Assembly (NCBI GenBank): GCA_015099395.1
Contig: AP024096.1
Location: forward strand, 4,402,001 to 4,466,000
Source of the DNA: Ktedonobacteria bacterium brp13
Lineage (GTDB): Bacteria; Chloroflexota; Ktedonobacteria; Ktedonobacterales; Ktedonobacteraceae
DNA length: 64,000 nt
Direction of reading: 5' to 3'
Numbering within the stretch: the stretch's first letter is position 1; every line of letters starts with the position of its first letter. Of the stretch, positions 37,022-45,933 are shown one piece after another. The notes beneath the pieces are model-generated. The model ran no database searches and was not told the DNA's origin. It was given only the letters and a program-made list of their open reading frames with translations. Made by a program: the position numbers and the translations under genes.

Positions 37022-38302
37022 CTAGCCAACTACCTCTTCTGCCTCACCCTCTCTCAGGACTGCGCGTGGATCGGTGATATAGCCGGTGAGGGCGCTGGCG
37101 GCGACAGTGGCCGGACTACCAAGGTAGATCTCGGCGGTCGGATCGCCCATACGTCCGGTAAAATTACGATTCATAGTGGTCAGGGCACGCTCGCCAGGAG
37201 CCAGGACGCCGAAGTGTCGACCGATACAGGGACCACAACCAGGCGTACCGATATTCGCACCCGCCTCCGCTAACGCTTCGAGATAGCCCAGACGCATCGC
37301 CTCCATGTAGATCTCACGCGAAGCCGGGATGACAACCAGACGCAGGTCAGGGCTGATCTTTTTACCGCGCAAGATACCGACTGCAATCTCTAGATCATCC
37401 AGGCGTCCGTTAGTGCAGGTACCCAGGAAGACCTCGTCGAGCTTGATATGCCCAAGCTCTTCGGCGGGATGGACGATGTTGACATCCGGCGGACAGGCGA
37501 CCTGGGGCTGCATGGCAGTGACGTCGATCTCGATGACACGCTCGTAGTGGGGATCCTGGGCACGCAACATGGGGTACTCTTTGTCGGTACGACCTTGCAG
37601 CCAGGCACGTGTTGTCTCGTCGGCTGCGATCAGACCAGCCTTGCCGCCCATCTCGATCGCCATATTCGCAAAGGTCATACGCTCACTCATGGTAAAGTTT
37701 TCGATGACTTCACCGGTATATTCGATCGCTCGGTAGTTCGCACCATCAACACCCAGACGACGTACAACCTCCAGCGAGATATCTTTGGCATAGACACCAT
37801 AGGGCATGGTACCAATAATATTAACGTTAATCGTCTCTGGGACGCGGAACCAGCTACGTCCGGTTGTATAGGCAACACCAATATCGGTCGATCCCATGCC
37901 TGTACCGAAGGCCCCAAAGGCTCCATAGGTGCAGGAATGGCTATCGGCACCAACAATGATGCTACCTGGTATCACAAAGCCTTTCTCTGGCATGACCTGA
38001 TGACAGATACCTTCTTGCAGGACGGTCATATCCTGCTCTTTGGCAAAGACGCGCGTATCGCGCTGCAGGGTAGCGGCAGCGATCGTCGAGGCCGGAATGA
38101 TATGGTCGAAGATGATGTGCGAACGTTGCGTATCAAAGACGCGGCCCTTATTCTGTTTGTTCAGTTTACGAAACGCCTGGATAGCTAATGGAGTGGTTGT
38201 ATCGTGGCTCATCACATGATCGACATCAACAACCACGGTCTCGCCCGCATGCACTGGACGGCCTAATTTGTAACTAAAGATCTCTTCTGCTAGCGTTCCC
38301 AT
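37022..38302 (-). CDS. lysT: Homoaconitase large subunit (LeuC-like)
   Basis: This is the iron-sulfur subunit, 426 residues. Motifs include DHVMSHDTT, PGSIIVGADSHSCTYGAFGA, and the 4Fe-4S cysteines in LGTCTNGR and GTPGCGPCIGRH. The protein is of the thermophilic/archaeal LeuC type. ATG 38302 gives the family-typical start (MGTLAEEIFSYKLGR) and overlaps the end of the homocitrate synthase gene by 13 bases, showing tight operon structure. Confidence 0.92.
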   Translation of the reverse strand: MGTLAEEIFSYKLGRPVHAGETVVVDVDHVMSHDTTTPLAIQAFRKLNKQNKGRVFDTQRSHIIFDHIIPASTIAAATLQRDTRVFAKEQDMTVLQEGICHQVMPEKGFVIPGSIIVGADSHSCTYGAFGAFGTGMGSTDIGVAYTTGRSWFRVPETINVNIIGTMPYGVYAKDISLEVVRRLGVDGANYRAIEYTGEVIENFTMSERMTFANMAIEMGGKAGLIAADETTRAWLQGRTDKEYPMLRAQDPHYERVIEIDVTAMQPQVACPPDVNIVHPAEELGHIKLDEVFLGTCTNGRLDDLEIAVGILRGKKISPDLRLVVIPASREIYMEAMRLGYLEALAEAGANIGTPGCGPCIGRHFGVLAPGERALTTMNRNFTGRMGDPTAEIYLGSPATVAASALTGYITDPRAVLREGEAEEVVG

Positions 38303-39438
38303 ACGAGATTCCCTTTCTCTTGACACCATGTATGAATAAAAAGATCGACTTCAGTATCCGTTAACGAGCCCTGTTCCGCACGTGCTTTCAGCGCAGACGT
38401 CAAGCGTTGAATGCCCTCCGAAGAGAGCTGTAGCCCCAGTTCTGAGACACGATGACCAACGGCGTAGCGCCCGGTGAAACGTGAACCGATATCCACGTGG
38501 CGTGCCAGACCAAAATCACCAGGATTCAGGATCTCGTAGGCATTCGGATTATGCAGGACGGCTTTGGTATGCACACCTGCACGATGGGTAAAGGCACTGG
38601 GTGCGGTAATCGGCATGTTATAAGGAATGCCGATATCCAGAGATTCCGCGACGTAGTGGTCCAGGCTGACCAGTTGCGTGAGATCGTAGCCGATCAGCAA
38701 CTCAGGATAGTGAATATACAGTTGCGCGATCATACCACTTAGCGAGGCGATACCGTTACGCTCGCCAATGCCCATAATGGTGACATCCAGACAATCGGCC
38801 CCACCTTCAAAAGCAGCGATGGTATTAGCGATCGCACAACCAGTATCGTTATGACCATGGAACTCGATGCCCACACCAGGATAGCGATCAGAGATCAGGC
38901 GCACCATCTGCTCTACCTGGCGAGGGGTCGCAATCCCTACGGTATCGGGCAGGCCGATACGCTCGACACCCGCCTCGACGACTGCATCAAAGATCGTGAG
39001 CAGATCGACAAGATCGCTACGAAAAGCATCCTCAGCAGAGAAACGTACATAGCGCCCTGCTTCACGGATACGCCGAATCAGCGGAACGGCACTCGCTTTG
39101 ATCTGTTCGATCTGCTTCCCATGACTATAAGTACGCAACTCGCTAGAGGTCCCGAAGAAAAGGTTCAGACCGTAGACGGAGGTCTCCAGCGCAGCTTCGA
39201 CATCGGCCTCGACGCAGCGTACATGGGCGACGATATGCGAACGCAGATCGAGGGCACAGATAGCCTGGATCGAGTCGCGCGTCTCGGGTGAGGACACAGG
39301 CGACGGTACCTCAATGAAAGGCACACCCAGAGCATCCAACAGACGCGCAATCGTGAGCCGCTGCTCTAGCGTAAAGAAGGTCTTGATAAACTGCTCCCCC
39401 TCGCGCAGAGTTGTATCAAGCAATGAAAGTGATCGCAT
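38290..39438 (-). CDS. Homocitrate synthase
   Basis: This enzyme condenses acetyl-CoA with 2-oxoglutarate to homocitrate, the first step of the aminoadipate lysine pathway. It is a 382-residue TIM-barrel protein of the isopropylmalate-synthase family. It has the catalytic start LLDTTLREGEQF (metal-binding Asp and Arg), the GIEFHGHNDTGCAIAN metal histidines, GADCLDVTIMGIGERNG, and the C-terminal HRAGVHTKA. The short length, without the leucine-binding regulatory domain of LeuA, fits homocitrate synthase. Feedback by lysine is known for relatives. Confidence 0.92.
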   Translation of the reverse strand: MRSLSLLDTTLREGEQFIKTFFTLEQRLTIARLLDALGVPFIEVPSPVSSPETRDSIQAICALDLRSHIVAHVRCVEADVEAALETSVYGLNLFFGTSSELRTYSHGKQIEQIKASAVPLIRRIREAGRYVRFSAEDAFRSDLVDLLTIFDAVVEAGVERIGLPDTVGIATPRQVEQMVRLISDRYPGVGIEFHGHNDTGCAIANTIAAFEGGADCLDVTIMGIGERNGIASLSGMIAQLYIHYPELLIGYDLTQLVSLDHYVAESLDIGIPYNMPITAPSAFTHRAGVHTKAVLHNPNAYEILNPGDFGLARHVDIGSRFTGRYAVGHRVSELGLQLSSEGIQRLTSALKARAEQGSLTDTEVDLFIHTWCQEKGNLVWER

Positions 39439-39468
39439 AAGTTTTTTTCCTTTATAATGCAACGCTGA

Positions 39469-41802
39469 CTAGAGAGCGGTAACCGTATGCAAAACGTGCT
39501 CTAGCACTGTAATGGCATGCGTATACTCAGCCAGTTGGATATGTTCATCAGGTGTATGATCGAGACGCGAATCTCCAGGTCCATAGGCAACAATATTGTT
39601 GCCCCAGAGCGGTCCGACGACGTTCATGTCAGATGTCCCGGTCTTATATTTGAAGGTCGGCGGCTGGCCGGTGGCTCGTAGTGCGGCATTGAATGCCCGT
39701 GCAAGCGACGTTGTACGCGTCGACTGATACGCAACCTCTTCACCAGAGAATGTGAGTTGGATCTGGTCTTCCGCTGCCCAGTCCTGAAGTTGCACACGTA
39801 GCTCTGCAGTGCTGAAATCGGGTGGCAAGCGATAGCCGATCACGAAGGTGGTACGCTCCTCCAGACCATCGTGAGCGCTCTGAATCTGACGTAACGAGGG
39901 TTGCAGTGCCGCAAAAGCTGAAGTGCCTGCATGCTCGCTATTCCAGAGCTCGGCGTGCTGGCGTACACGCTCCCAGAATGCGACGGCCAGTTCGTTGCAG
40001 CTACGCTGAGGTCCTGCACTATGACTGGAAGGCTGGCAGACAAAGCCATCGATGAGCAAGCGTCCTTTATAACCGATCGTCACCGCCTGGCTACCACTCG
40101 GCTCACCGATGATACAGGCGACAGGTCGATAGCGATTGAGGACAGCACGCGCTCCACGCGAAGTAGCTGACTCCTCTTCGACGGCACCGACAATAACGAC
40201 CGGTCGTTGAGGTCGTCCAGCGCGTACAAGCAATGCCGTAGCTTGAATAAATGTCGCCAGCGGGCCCTTGGCATCGACTGCGCCACGTCCATAGAGTCTG
40301 CCATCTTCGATACGGATCGGGACAGTGCCCGGTACTGTATCCATATGGCCGAGCAGGACGATCGGCTCCTGTTCGCCAAAGCCCTCATGCGTGCTGGCAA
40401 TAAAATTGCCAGCCTCATCCACATATGAGAAGAGACCCAGTTGCCGCGCCTGCTCCGCCAGATAGTAGGCCAGCGCGCCTTCCTGTCCAGAGAGGCTCGT
40501 GATCGTCAGCATATTATGTAAGAGGGTCACCGCTGAATTGTTCGCATGATCGTCTTGCTCTTCAGGTGCTGCTGCTTCGCGCATCGAGGAAGATCGAGCC
40601 TCGCTTTGCGGTACCGCAGCGAGCACCTCGGCTATGATATCCAACGCTCGATCCAGTTGCTCTGCAGTGATGACGAGCGGAGGCAGGAGACGTAGCACAT
40701 TAGCACCAGCCGGTAGAGCCAGAATACCACGCTGCAATAACGCCTCAAGATAGGGCTGCACTCGCTTTGTGAGCTCGATACCGATCAGTAGACCACAGCC
40801 GCGTACCTCGCGTATGAGCGGAGAGTGCAAGGCTCGCAAGCGCTCTAACGCATGCACACCGAGCCGTGCTGCTCGTTCGGGCAGAGCCTCACGCTCTAGA
40901 ATATCCAGGGTCGCCAGCGCAGAGGCGCATGCGAGAGGATTGCCTCCGAAGGTACTGCCATGCGAGCCCTTTACGATACGTCCACTCTCCATCACCCGAG
41001 GCCCGAGGCCGATCGCACCGATAGGAACACCACCCGCCAGCGACTTCGCCATACATAAGATATCGGGTGTAATCCCATAGTGCTCACAGGCGAAGAGCGT
41101 ACCGGTTCGTCCAAAGCCGGTCTGTACCTCGTCGACAATTAACAGGGCACCGCGCTCCTGACAGAGACGCGCCAGGCCCTGGATGTATGCTTCCTGACCG
41201 ACATGGACACCACCCTCGGCCTGCACTAATTCGATCAGTACAGCCGCCGTATCTTCTGTAATGGCATCTTCAGCCACAGCGAGATCGTTGTAGCGAATGT
41301 GGCGTACATCAGGTATCAGAGGAGCGAACGGCTCGCGATAGTGCTTCTCCCAGGTTGCTGAGAGCGCACCCATTGTACGACCATGAAAGCCACGCAGCGT
41401 CGCGATGATACCGGTCCGCCCGGTAGCAAGACGCGCAAACTTTAATGCACCCTCCACCGCCTCCGTGCCACTGTTGCAGAGGAAGAAGTGTTCCAGACCT
41501 GCCGGGGTGATCTCCGCGAGTCGTCGTAGCAGTTGGGCACGCACATCGTTATAGACAATCTCAGGACAGGTAATCAGACGTTGTGCCTGAGCTGCCAGCG
41601 CAGCAGCGATCTCTGGACGCCCGTGACCGATATTCGCCACACCGTGTCCCGCCGCGCAATCGATAAACTCGCGCCCATCTGCATCCCATAAAAGAGCCCC
41701 CTGGCCGCGTACGATCGCCACGTCCCGCTTCCCATAGACACCACTGGTGTATGTAGTTTCCAATTCAATAATACTGTCCATCTCAATTTCACTGCTAAGC
41801 AT
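39469..41802 (-). CDS. LysJ-LysK fusion: LysW-lysine aminotransferase plus LysW-lysine hydrolase
   Basis: This is one polypeptide of 777 residues with two consecutive lysine-pathway enzymes. Residues 1 to about 395 are a class III PLP aminotransferase (LysJ/ArgD type): SGTEAVEGALKFAR, VDEVQTGFGRTG and the PLP lysine in CMAKSLAGG (Lys253). They would aminate LysW-aminoadipate semialdehyde. A hydrophilic linker of about 30 residues follows. Residues 425-777 are an M20-family deacylase (LysK/ArgE type). Its metal ligands lie in LLGHMDTV (His486, Asp488), GRGAVDAKG (Asp510) and VEEES (Glu542/543); it would release lysine from LysW. In Thermus and Sulfolobus these are separate genes. All key residues of both halves are present. 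GGAGG lies ten bases before the ATG. Confidence 0.93.
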   Translation of the reverse strand: MLSSEIEMDSIIELETTYTSGVYGKRDVAIVRGQGALLWDADGREFIDCAAGHGVANIGHGRPEIAAALAAQAQRLITCPEIVYNDVRAQLLRRLAEITPAGLEHFFLCNSGTEAVEGALKFARLATGRTGIIATLRGFHGRTMGALSATWEKHYREPFAPLIPDVRHIRYNDLAVAEDAITEDTAAVLIELVQAEGGVHVGQEAYIQGLARLCQERGALLIVDEVQTGFGRTGTLFACEHYGITPDILCMAKSLAGGVPIGAIGLGPRVMESGRIVKGSHGSTFGGNPLACASALATLDILEREALPERAARLGVHALERLRALHSPLIREVRGCGLLIGIELTKRVQPYLEALLQRGILALPAGANVLRLLPPLVITAEQLDRALDIIAEVLAAVPQSEARSSSMREAAAPEEQDDHANNSAVTLLHNMLTITSLSGQEGALAYYLAEQARQLGLFSYVDEAGNFIASTHEGFGEQEPIVLLGHMDTVPGTVPIRIEDGRLYGRGAVDAKGPLATFIQATALLVRAGRPQRPVVIVGAVEEESATSRGARAVLNRYRPVACIIGEPSGSQAVTIGYKGRLLIDGFVCQPSSHSAGPQRSCNELAVAFWERVRQHAELWNSEHAGTSAFAALQPSLRQIQSAHDGLEERTTFVIGYRLPPDFSTAELRVQLQDWAAEDQIQLTFSGEEVAYQSTRTTSLARAFNAALRATGQPPTFKYKTGTSDMNVVGPLWGNNIVAYGPGDSRLDHTPDEHIQLAEYTHAITVLEHVLHTVTAL

Positions 41803-41833
41803 AAGAACGGGACCTCCTTCCTCTTATCCTGCC

Positions 41834-42739
41834 CTAGTTTACGGCCAACGATACCGCTTCACGACGCGTCCGGTCGGCAGTCTGTTGCTCACCGTCACGC
41901 TGTACACTGTGCGAATTATTTGCATTGTTCGGATTATCAAGAGTGCTGATCACTGTACCTGCTCCGTTGATAACTGCGGAGAGGGACGCGCTACCGATGC
42001 AGACACGAGCAACGCCACCATTGAGAGCCTCTTGCGCTCCCAGCAGTTTCTTGCGCATACGCCCCTGAGCATAATCTACATAATCGTCCAGGTAAGCGGC
42101 GGAAATGCGTCGGATCAAGGTAGTGGTGTCATGCGGATCAGCAAGCAGGCCAGCAACGTTGGTCATGATGACCAGCGCTTCAGCATGCAGAGCAGCGGCG
42201 ATAGCAGCGGCTGCCCGATCACCGTCAACGTTCAAGCGCTCGCCCTGATGACTGAGGGCCAGCGGCGCAATGACGGGCGTATAGCCTGCATCAAGCAGTT
42301 GCGTCAGCAGAGCACTGTTCACCTGTTCGATCTGCCCGGTATAGTCGTCGCGTAAGACCTGAATGCGACCCTCTGGAGTGACTGAGCGCACAACCGCTTT
42401 GCGCCGTGCGACTAGCAGACGACCATCCACACCCGCCAGACCGAAAGCGTTGACGCCGAGACCTTGCAACTGAGCGACGATATCGGTATTGATCTGTCCG
42501 GCCACAGCCATCGAGAAGATACGTAGGGTCTCGCTATCGGTATAGCGGCTCGTCATACCGCTGGGCGAGGTAATAGTACGCGTCGGGCAACCAAGCTGTG
42601 CTGACAGGGTATTCGTCAGATCCGAACCACCATGGAGCAATACGATGCGCTGCCCCTGCGTTATCAATGTCGCAACCTCTTGCAGGATATTGGCTGTAGC
42701 AACGCCTGTACTGCCACCAATCTTAACCACGAGCGTCAT
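41834..42739 (-). CDS. lysZ: LysW-aminoadipate kinase
   Basis: This amino-acid kinase (ArgB-like), 301 residues, phosphorylates the side-chain carboxyl of LysW-bound aminoadipate. Family features are VVKIGGSTG at the N-terminus, VLLHGGSD and the YTDSETLRIFSM region seen in LysZ, and the ATP site around VNVDGDRAAAAIA and VIMTNVAGLL (first read as LNVDGDRA). ATG 42739 follows GGGAG. A variable, possibly disordered tail of about 40 residues ends the protein. Confidence 0.92.
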   Translation of the reverse strand: MTLVVKIGGSTGVATANILQEVATLITQGQRIVLLHGGSDLTNTLSAQLGCPTRTITSPSGMTSRYTDSETLRIFSMAVAGQINTDIVAQLQGLGVNAFGLAGVDGRLLVARRKAVVRSVTPEGRIQVLRDDYTGQIEQVNSALLTQLLDAGYTPVIAPLALSHQGERLNVDGDRAAAAIAAALHAEALVIMTNVAGLLADPHDTTTLIRRISAAYLDDYVDYAQGRMRKKLLGAQEALNGGVARVCIGSASLSAVINGAGTVISTLDNPNNANNSHSVQRDGEQQTADRTRREAVSLAVN

Positions 42740-42803
42740 AGTAAGCTCCCTCTCTTCAATCAATTTCTGTTACGTCTACATATGCTCTACAGGGTTGTTG
42801 GAA

Positions 42804-43895
42804 TTATGCTGGATGCAGACCAGGGAAGGTCAGCCCAAGCGTCTCGTCCCACCCAAAGATACAGTTCAGGTCCTGCACGCCATTACCCGCCGCACCCTTC
42901 ATCAGATTATCCAGCGCAGAGATCACTACAACCCGCTGCTGCTCTACATCTAGCTCAAAGCCAACATCACAATAGTTGCTGCCAGCCAGGATCTTGGGTT
43001 CGGGATAGCGATAGACCCCATTGCGCTCTTTCACCAACCGAATAAATGGCTCGTGCTGATAGGCTTCGCGATAGATACGCCAGAGGGCACGCTCGTCCAG
43101 ACGCTCGCGTAAAAAGACATGCGCAGTTACCAGGATGCCGCGCACCAGTTCGACGGCAGTGGCGGAGAAGGCCACACGCTGGCGAGTTGCACTATCATTG
43201 CGACTCGCATCCCTGCTCTCATCGAACAGGCCCAACTCTTGTATTAGCTCCGCACTATGCCGATGCCCCGTCGGCTCATAGGAACGGACGACACCGCTAC
43301 GATCAGGATGATGGCTGGCGGGACCAGCCTTGGCTCCTGTAGCAGAGGAACCAACCTTCGCCTCCACGACCACCGGCGTCCCATAGTCGACGACGCCTGC
43401 ACGATACAGTGGTGAAAGACCCAGGATCGACGCAGTCGCCATACAGCCGGTGCCGCTCACAAGACTGGCCTCGCGTAGTTCCGCACGATGAAGCTCTGGC
43501 AGACCATAGATCGCCTGCGGGAGCAATTCAGGGACGCTATGCGCATGCCCATACCATTGGCGGTAAAGCTCTGGCGAGCGCAGACGAAAATCGCCGGAAA
43601 GATCGATGATATGCGGTGCCAGCGCCCGATAGCGCTCAATCGCCTGCTGCGAGGCACCATGTGGTAAGCACAGAAACAATACGTCGCACGATGTCAGGTC
43701 GTCGGGGTGACAGAAACGCAGGGTGGAGATCTTGCGTAGATTTGGGTGAGCGCTATGCACAAAGTGGCCCGCCCGGCTCTCTGAAGCCACCTGCGTAATC
43801 TCAACCAGTGGATGGAAGAGTAGCAGGCGGATCAGTTCACCTCCGGTATAGCCGGAGCCACCGACAATCGCGATACGCACTCGACTTTGACTCAT
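42804..43895 (-). CDS. lysY: LysW-aminoadipyl-phosphate reductase
   Basis: This is an NADPH-dependent reductase of the ArgC family, 363 residues, giving LysW-aminoadipate semialdehyde. The nucleotide motif is IVGGSGYTGGELIRLL, the catalytic Cys is in GTGCMATA (about 153), and the basic patch YEPTGHRHSAEL matches LysY/ArgC. Its ATG directly follows the stop codon of lysX with no gap. Confidence 0.93.
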   Translation of the reverse strand: MSQSRVRIAIVGGSGYTGGELIRLLLFHPLVEITQVASESRAGHFVHSAHPNLRKISTLRFCHPDDLTSCDVLFLCLPHGASQQAIERYRALAPHIIDLSGDFRLRSPELYRQWYGHAHSVPELLPQAIYGLPELHRAELREASLVSGTGCMATASILGLSPLYRAGVVDYGTPVVVEAKVGSSATGAKAGPASHHPDRSGVVRSYEPTGHRHSAELIQELGLFDESRDASRNDSATRQRVAFSATAVELVRGILVTAHVFLRERLDERALWRIYREAYQHEPFIRLVKERNGVYRYPEPKILAGSNYCDVGFELDVEQQRVVVISALDNLMKGAAGNGVQDLNCIFGWDETLGLTFPGLHPA

Positions 43896-44759
43896 CTAGA
43901 CACCCGCCCTTTCTCGCACATTGCTGATAACGTACTCCAACATCTCTTGCGGAATATCAACGCCCGTAGGAGCAATGCTATTGCGAAACTCCATCGTGGC
44001 ATTGATCTCATTTACCAGCAGTCCTCGTTCAGGATCTTCAAACAGATCAACCGCCAGGATGCCACCACCCACAGCCCGCGCGGCTAACTGGCAGAGACGG
44101 TTCAGTTCCGGGGTCACCGGACAGTTCTCAGTGGTTGCGCCACGGGCGGTGTTGGTCACCCAGTGAGCACTGCTTCGATAGATCGCGCAGATCGTACGCT
44201 CGCCAATAACGAAGGCGCGGATATCTCGATTCGGCTTCTCTATATGCTCTTGAATATAGTGGATATGATGCTGGTATGAGCCCAGCGTCTCTTGATGCTC
44301 TAAAACGGCTTCCGCTGCATCGCGATCGTTGACCCGTGCTAACAGACGTCCCCAGGAACCCGTGACCGGTTTCAGGACAGCGGGATAGCCCAGTGTTTCG
44401 ATACCCTCTACGGCACGCTCTGCATCAAAGGCCAACAGTGTGCGTGGCACCGGGACGCCAGCTTGTAGCAGAGCCAGTGTCGTCAGCAACTTATCATTGC
44501 AGAGTGCCGTAACCGCCGCGTGGTTGAAGACCGGAATCCCCCAGTGCTCCAGTACCTGCTGTACCGCCAACCCACGGGATTGGCTGACGCTGCGGCAGAG
44601 TACAGCATCATAGGCCTGCCAGCGCTGCTGCGGCTGTGCCAGATCGAACAGTAACTCGCCATCGTCGATAATATCAAAATCGATAGCTCGCTGGCGTAAC
44701 GCCTCTACCAACAATTTCTCTTCTACGCGTACTCGCGATGTCAGGATAGCCAGACGCAT
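43896..44759 (-). CDS. lysX: LysW-aminoadipate ligase
   Basis: This ATP-grasp ligase of the RimK type, 287 residues, joins aminoadipate to the C-terminal Glu of LysW. It has ATP-grasp features: YPAVLKPVTGSWGRLLARV, then QEHIEKPNRDIRAFVIG, and the metal residues in ILAVDLFED and LLVNEINATMEF. It follows lysW by four bases. The ARGAT-NCP segment (TARGATTENCP) and the context favour LysX over other RimK-like ligases. Confidence 0.93.
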   Translation of the reverse strand: MRLAILTSRVRVEEKLLVEALRQRAIDFDIIDDGELLFDLAQPQQRWQAYDAVLCRSVSQSRGLAVQQVLEHWGIPVFNHAAVTALCNDKLLTTLALLQAGVPVPRTLLAFDAERAVEGIETLGYPAVLKPVTGSWGRLLARVNDRDAAEAVLEHQETLGSYQHHIHYIQEHIEKPNRDIRAFVIGERTICAIYRSSAHWVTNTARGATTENCPVTPELNRLCQLAARAVGGGILAVDLFEDPERGLLVNEINATMEFRNSIAPTGVDIPQEMLEYVISNVRERAGV

Positions 44760-44763
44760 CGGC

Positions 44764-44928
44764 TTACTCCCCCCAATCCTCTGCGACTTCTGGGGCCAGG
44801 GCTACTTCAGGACGCTCTACGTTAATAACTTCCAATTCCGCATTACAGTCAGGGCAAAAAGTAATCTCACCAATCAGTAGATCCTGTACTGTGACTTCTG
44901 CTTCGCATTCCGGACAATGTGCTGCCAT
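44764..44928 (-). CDS. lysW: Lysine-biosynthesis amino-group carrier protein LysW
   Basis: This is a 54-residue acidic carrier. It starts MAAHCPECEAEV, has a second zinc pair in CPDCNAELE and ends EVAEDWGE. The two CxxC pairs and the C-terminal EDWGE are the signature of LysW, whose last Glu carries aminoadipate through the pathway. GAGGAG lies eight bases before the ATG. It is the first gene after the T-box leaders, so leader read-through would raise the carrier first. Confidence 0.95.
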   Translation of the reverse strand: MAAHCPECEAEVTVQDLLIGEITFCPDCNAELEVINVERPEVALAPEVAEDWGE

Positions 44929-44985
44929 ATCATTTACTCCTCTTTATAATTGTTAAAGCGGTAATTACCACTTTGTTTTCGCTAT

Positions 44986-45317
44986 AAAAAAACACTCTTC
45001 CTCCCCTGAAAGGACGAAGAGCGTATCAGTAGCTCTCGTGGTACCACCTTTGTTCGCCTATACCTTGCAGCATAGACCTTTATGTGCAGAATACTGTCAT
45101 TACACGCATATAATACTGGAATTCCAGCGTACAATGACAATTCTGTAACGATCCTCTAACACGGATCACGTGCGCAAGCTCTACTTTCGCGCAGTGGATT
45201 ACGTATCCACTAACGATTTCTTCTCGCAGCTTCGGGGTCTTTTTCGCGGACCGTACAGGTGAGCATCTCACCATACGCTCACTCTCTGTCTGTCGCGGAG
45301 AACCGTTACTCGTCCCC
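44986..45317 (-). promoter_or_regulatory. T-box leader, gene-proximal copy
   Basis: On the minus strand, Stem I begins near GGGGACGAGTAACGG and closes with CGTTA. It contains an AGAGAG-type motif and the segment GAAGCTGCGAGAAGAAAT, which offers Lys codons (AAG/AAA) in the specifier region. The T-box sequence is AAAGGTGGTACCACG, with UGGU as the tRNA-end-pairing bulge. A terminator (ACGCTCTTCGTCC with GGAGGAAGAGTGT, then seven T) follows 58 bases before lysW. Uncharged tRNA would favour the antiterminator. Exact specifier base pairing was not modelled. Confidence 0.88.
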
Positions 45318-45398
45318 TACAATGCTTTACTGTATTCTATTGTGTATGTACAGTTATATCTAAACAACGACTTGCTTATCTACAATAAAAAGACAAAC

Positions 45399-45695
45399 AA
45401 AAAAGCCCTTCATCCTACGATCAGGACGAAGAGCGTCGTGTGCTCTCGTGTTGCCACCTGCATTTACCAATATCTCACGATATCAGCCTCAGTAAGTATG
45501 TATATGCCTGTCATCATTCAACGTTAGTCTGCTCTATACATACTCTTACCCGATTACGGAGGTTCCGGCGAGTTCTAGTCTCATCTTACGATAATTTCTT
45601 CTCGCAGCTTCAGGGTCTTCTTCACGATTGGTTAGCGTACAGGCATCTCAGCTTGCGCCTGCTCTCTGGCCGTAACGGATAATCGTTACTCTTCC
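45399..45695 (-). promoter_or_regulatory. T-box leader, promoter-proximal copy
   Basis: This is a second T-box in series upstream of the first. Stem I begins GGAAGAGTAACGATT. The shared segment GAAGCTGCGAGAAGAAAT is identical to the other copy. The T-box is GCAGGTGGCAACACG, with bulge UGGC instead of UGGU. Its terminator pairs GCTCTTCGTCCT with AGGATGAAGGGC and ends in six T. Transcripts must pass both switches to reach lysW. Confidence 0.88.
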
Positions 45696-45739
45696 TGTCA
45701 AAGCATCTTCGTTATTCAGTTGTTCTTGACTTGTAAATA

Positions 45740-45768
45740 GTTATAACATGCTAATTTCACAAAGTCAA
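45740..45768 (-). promoter_or_regulatory. Promoter of the lysine operon
   Basis: On the minus strand TTGACT and TATAAC are separated by exactly 17 bases, about 40 bases before the first T-box Stem I. This is a close match to a housekeeping sigma promoter. Confidence 0.7.
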
Positions 45769-45859
45769 TGCCTTTGTCAGCTACTTTCATGCGTCTCATC
45801 CACGTACTGATACTTTCAACAGAGGGGTGTGTATAAAACCACTATAGCCACTTCCATTC

Positions 45860-45901
45860 ATGCAGATGAAAAATGTGTCGAGGCACATTTTTCATCTGCA
45901 T
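45860..45901. terminator. Perfect 18-bp hairpin after the GH5 gene
   Basis: The arms ATGCAGATGAAAAATGTG and CACATTTTTCATCTGCAT pair perfectly around a six-base loop. It lies just beyond the GH5 stop codon and isolates that gene from the lysine operon promoter. No separate T-run is present. Confidence 0.6.
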
Positions 45902-45933
45902 AACGATGCGTATTACCACCAGTGGTAACGCGG

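Noticed and set aside
45080..45274. Minus-strand frame in the lysine operon leader as a leader peptide
   Set aside because: It lies inside a T-box structure, has no ribosome site and no lysine run; the RNA structure explains the region.
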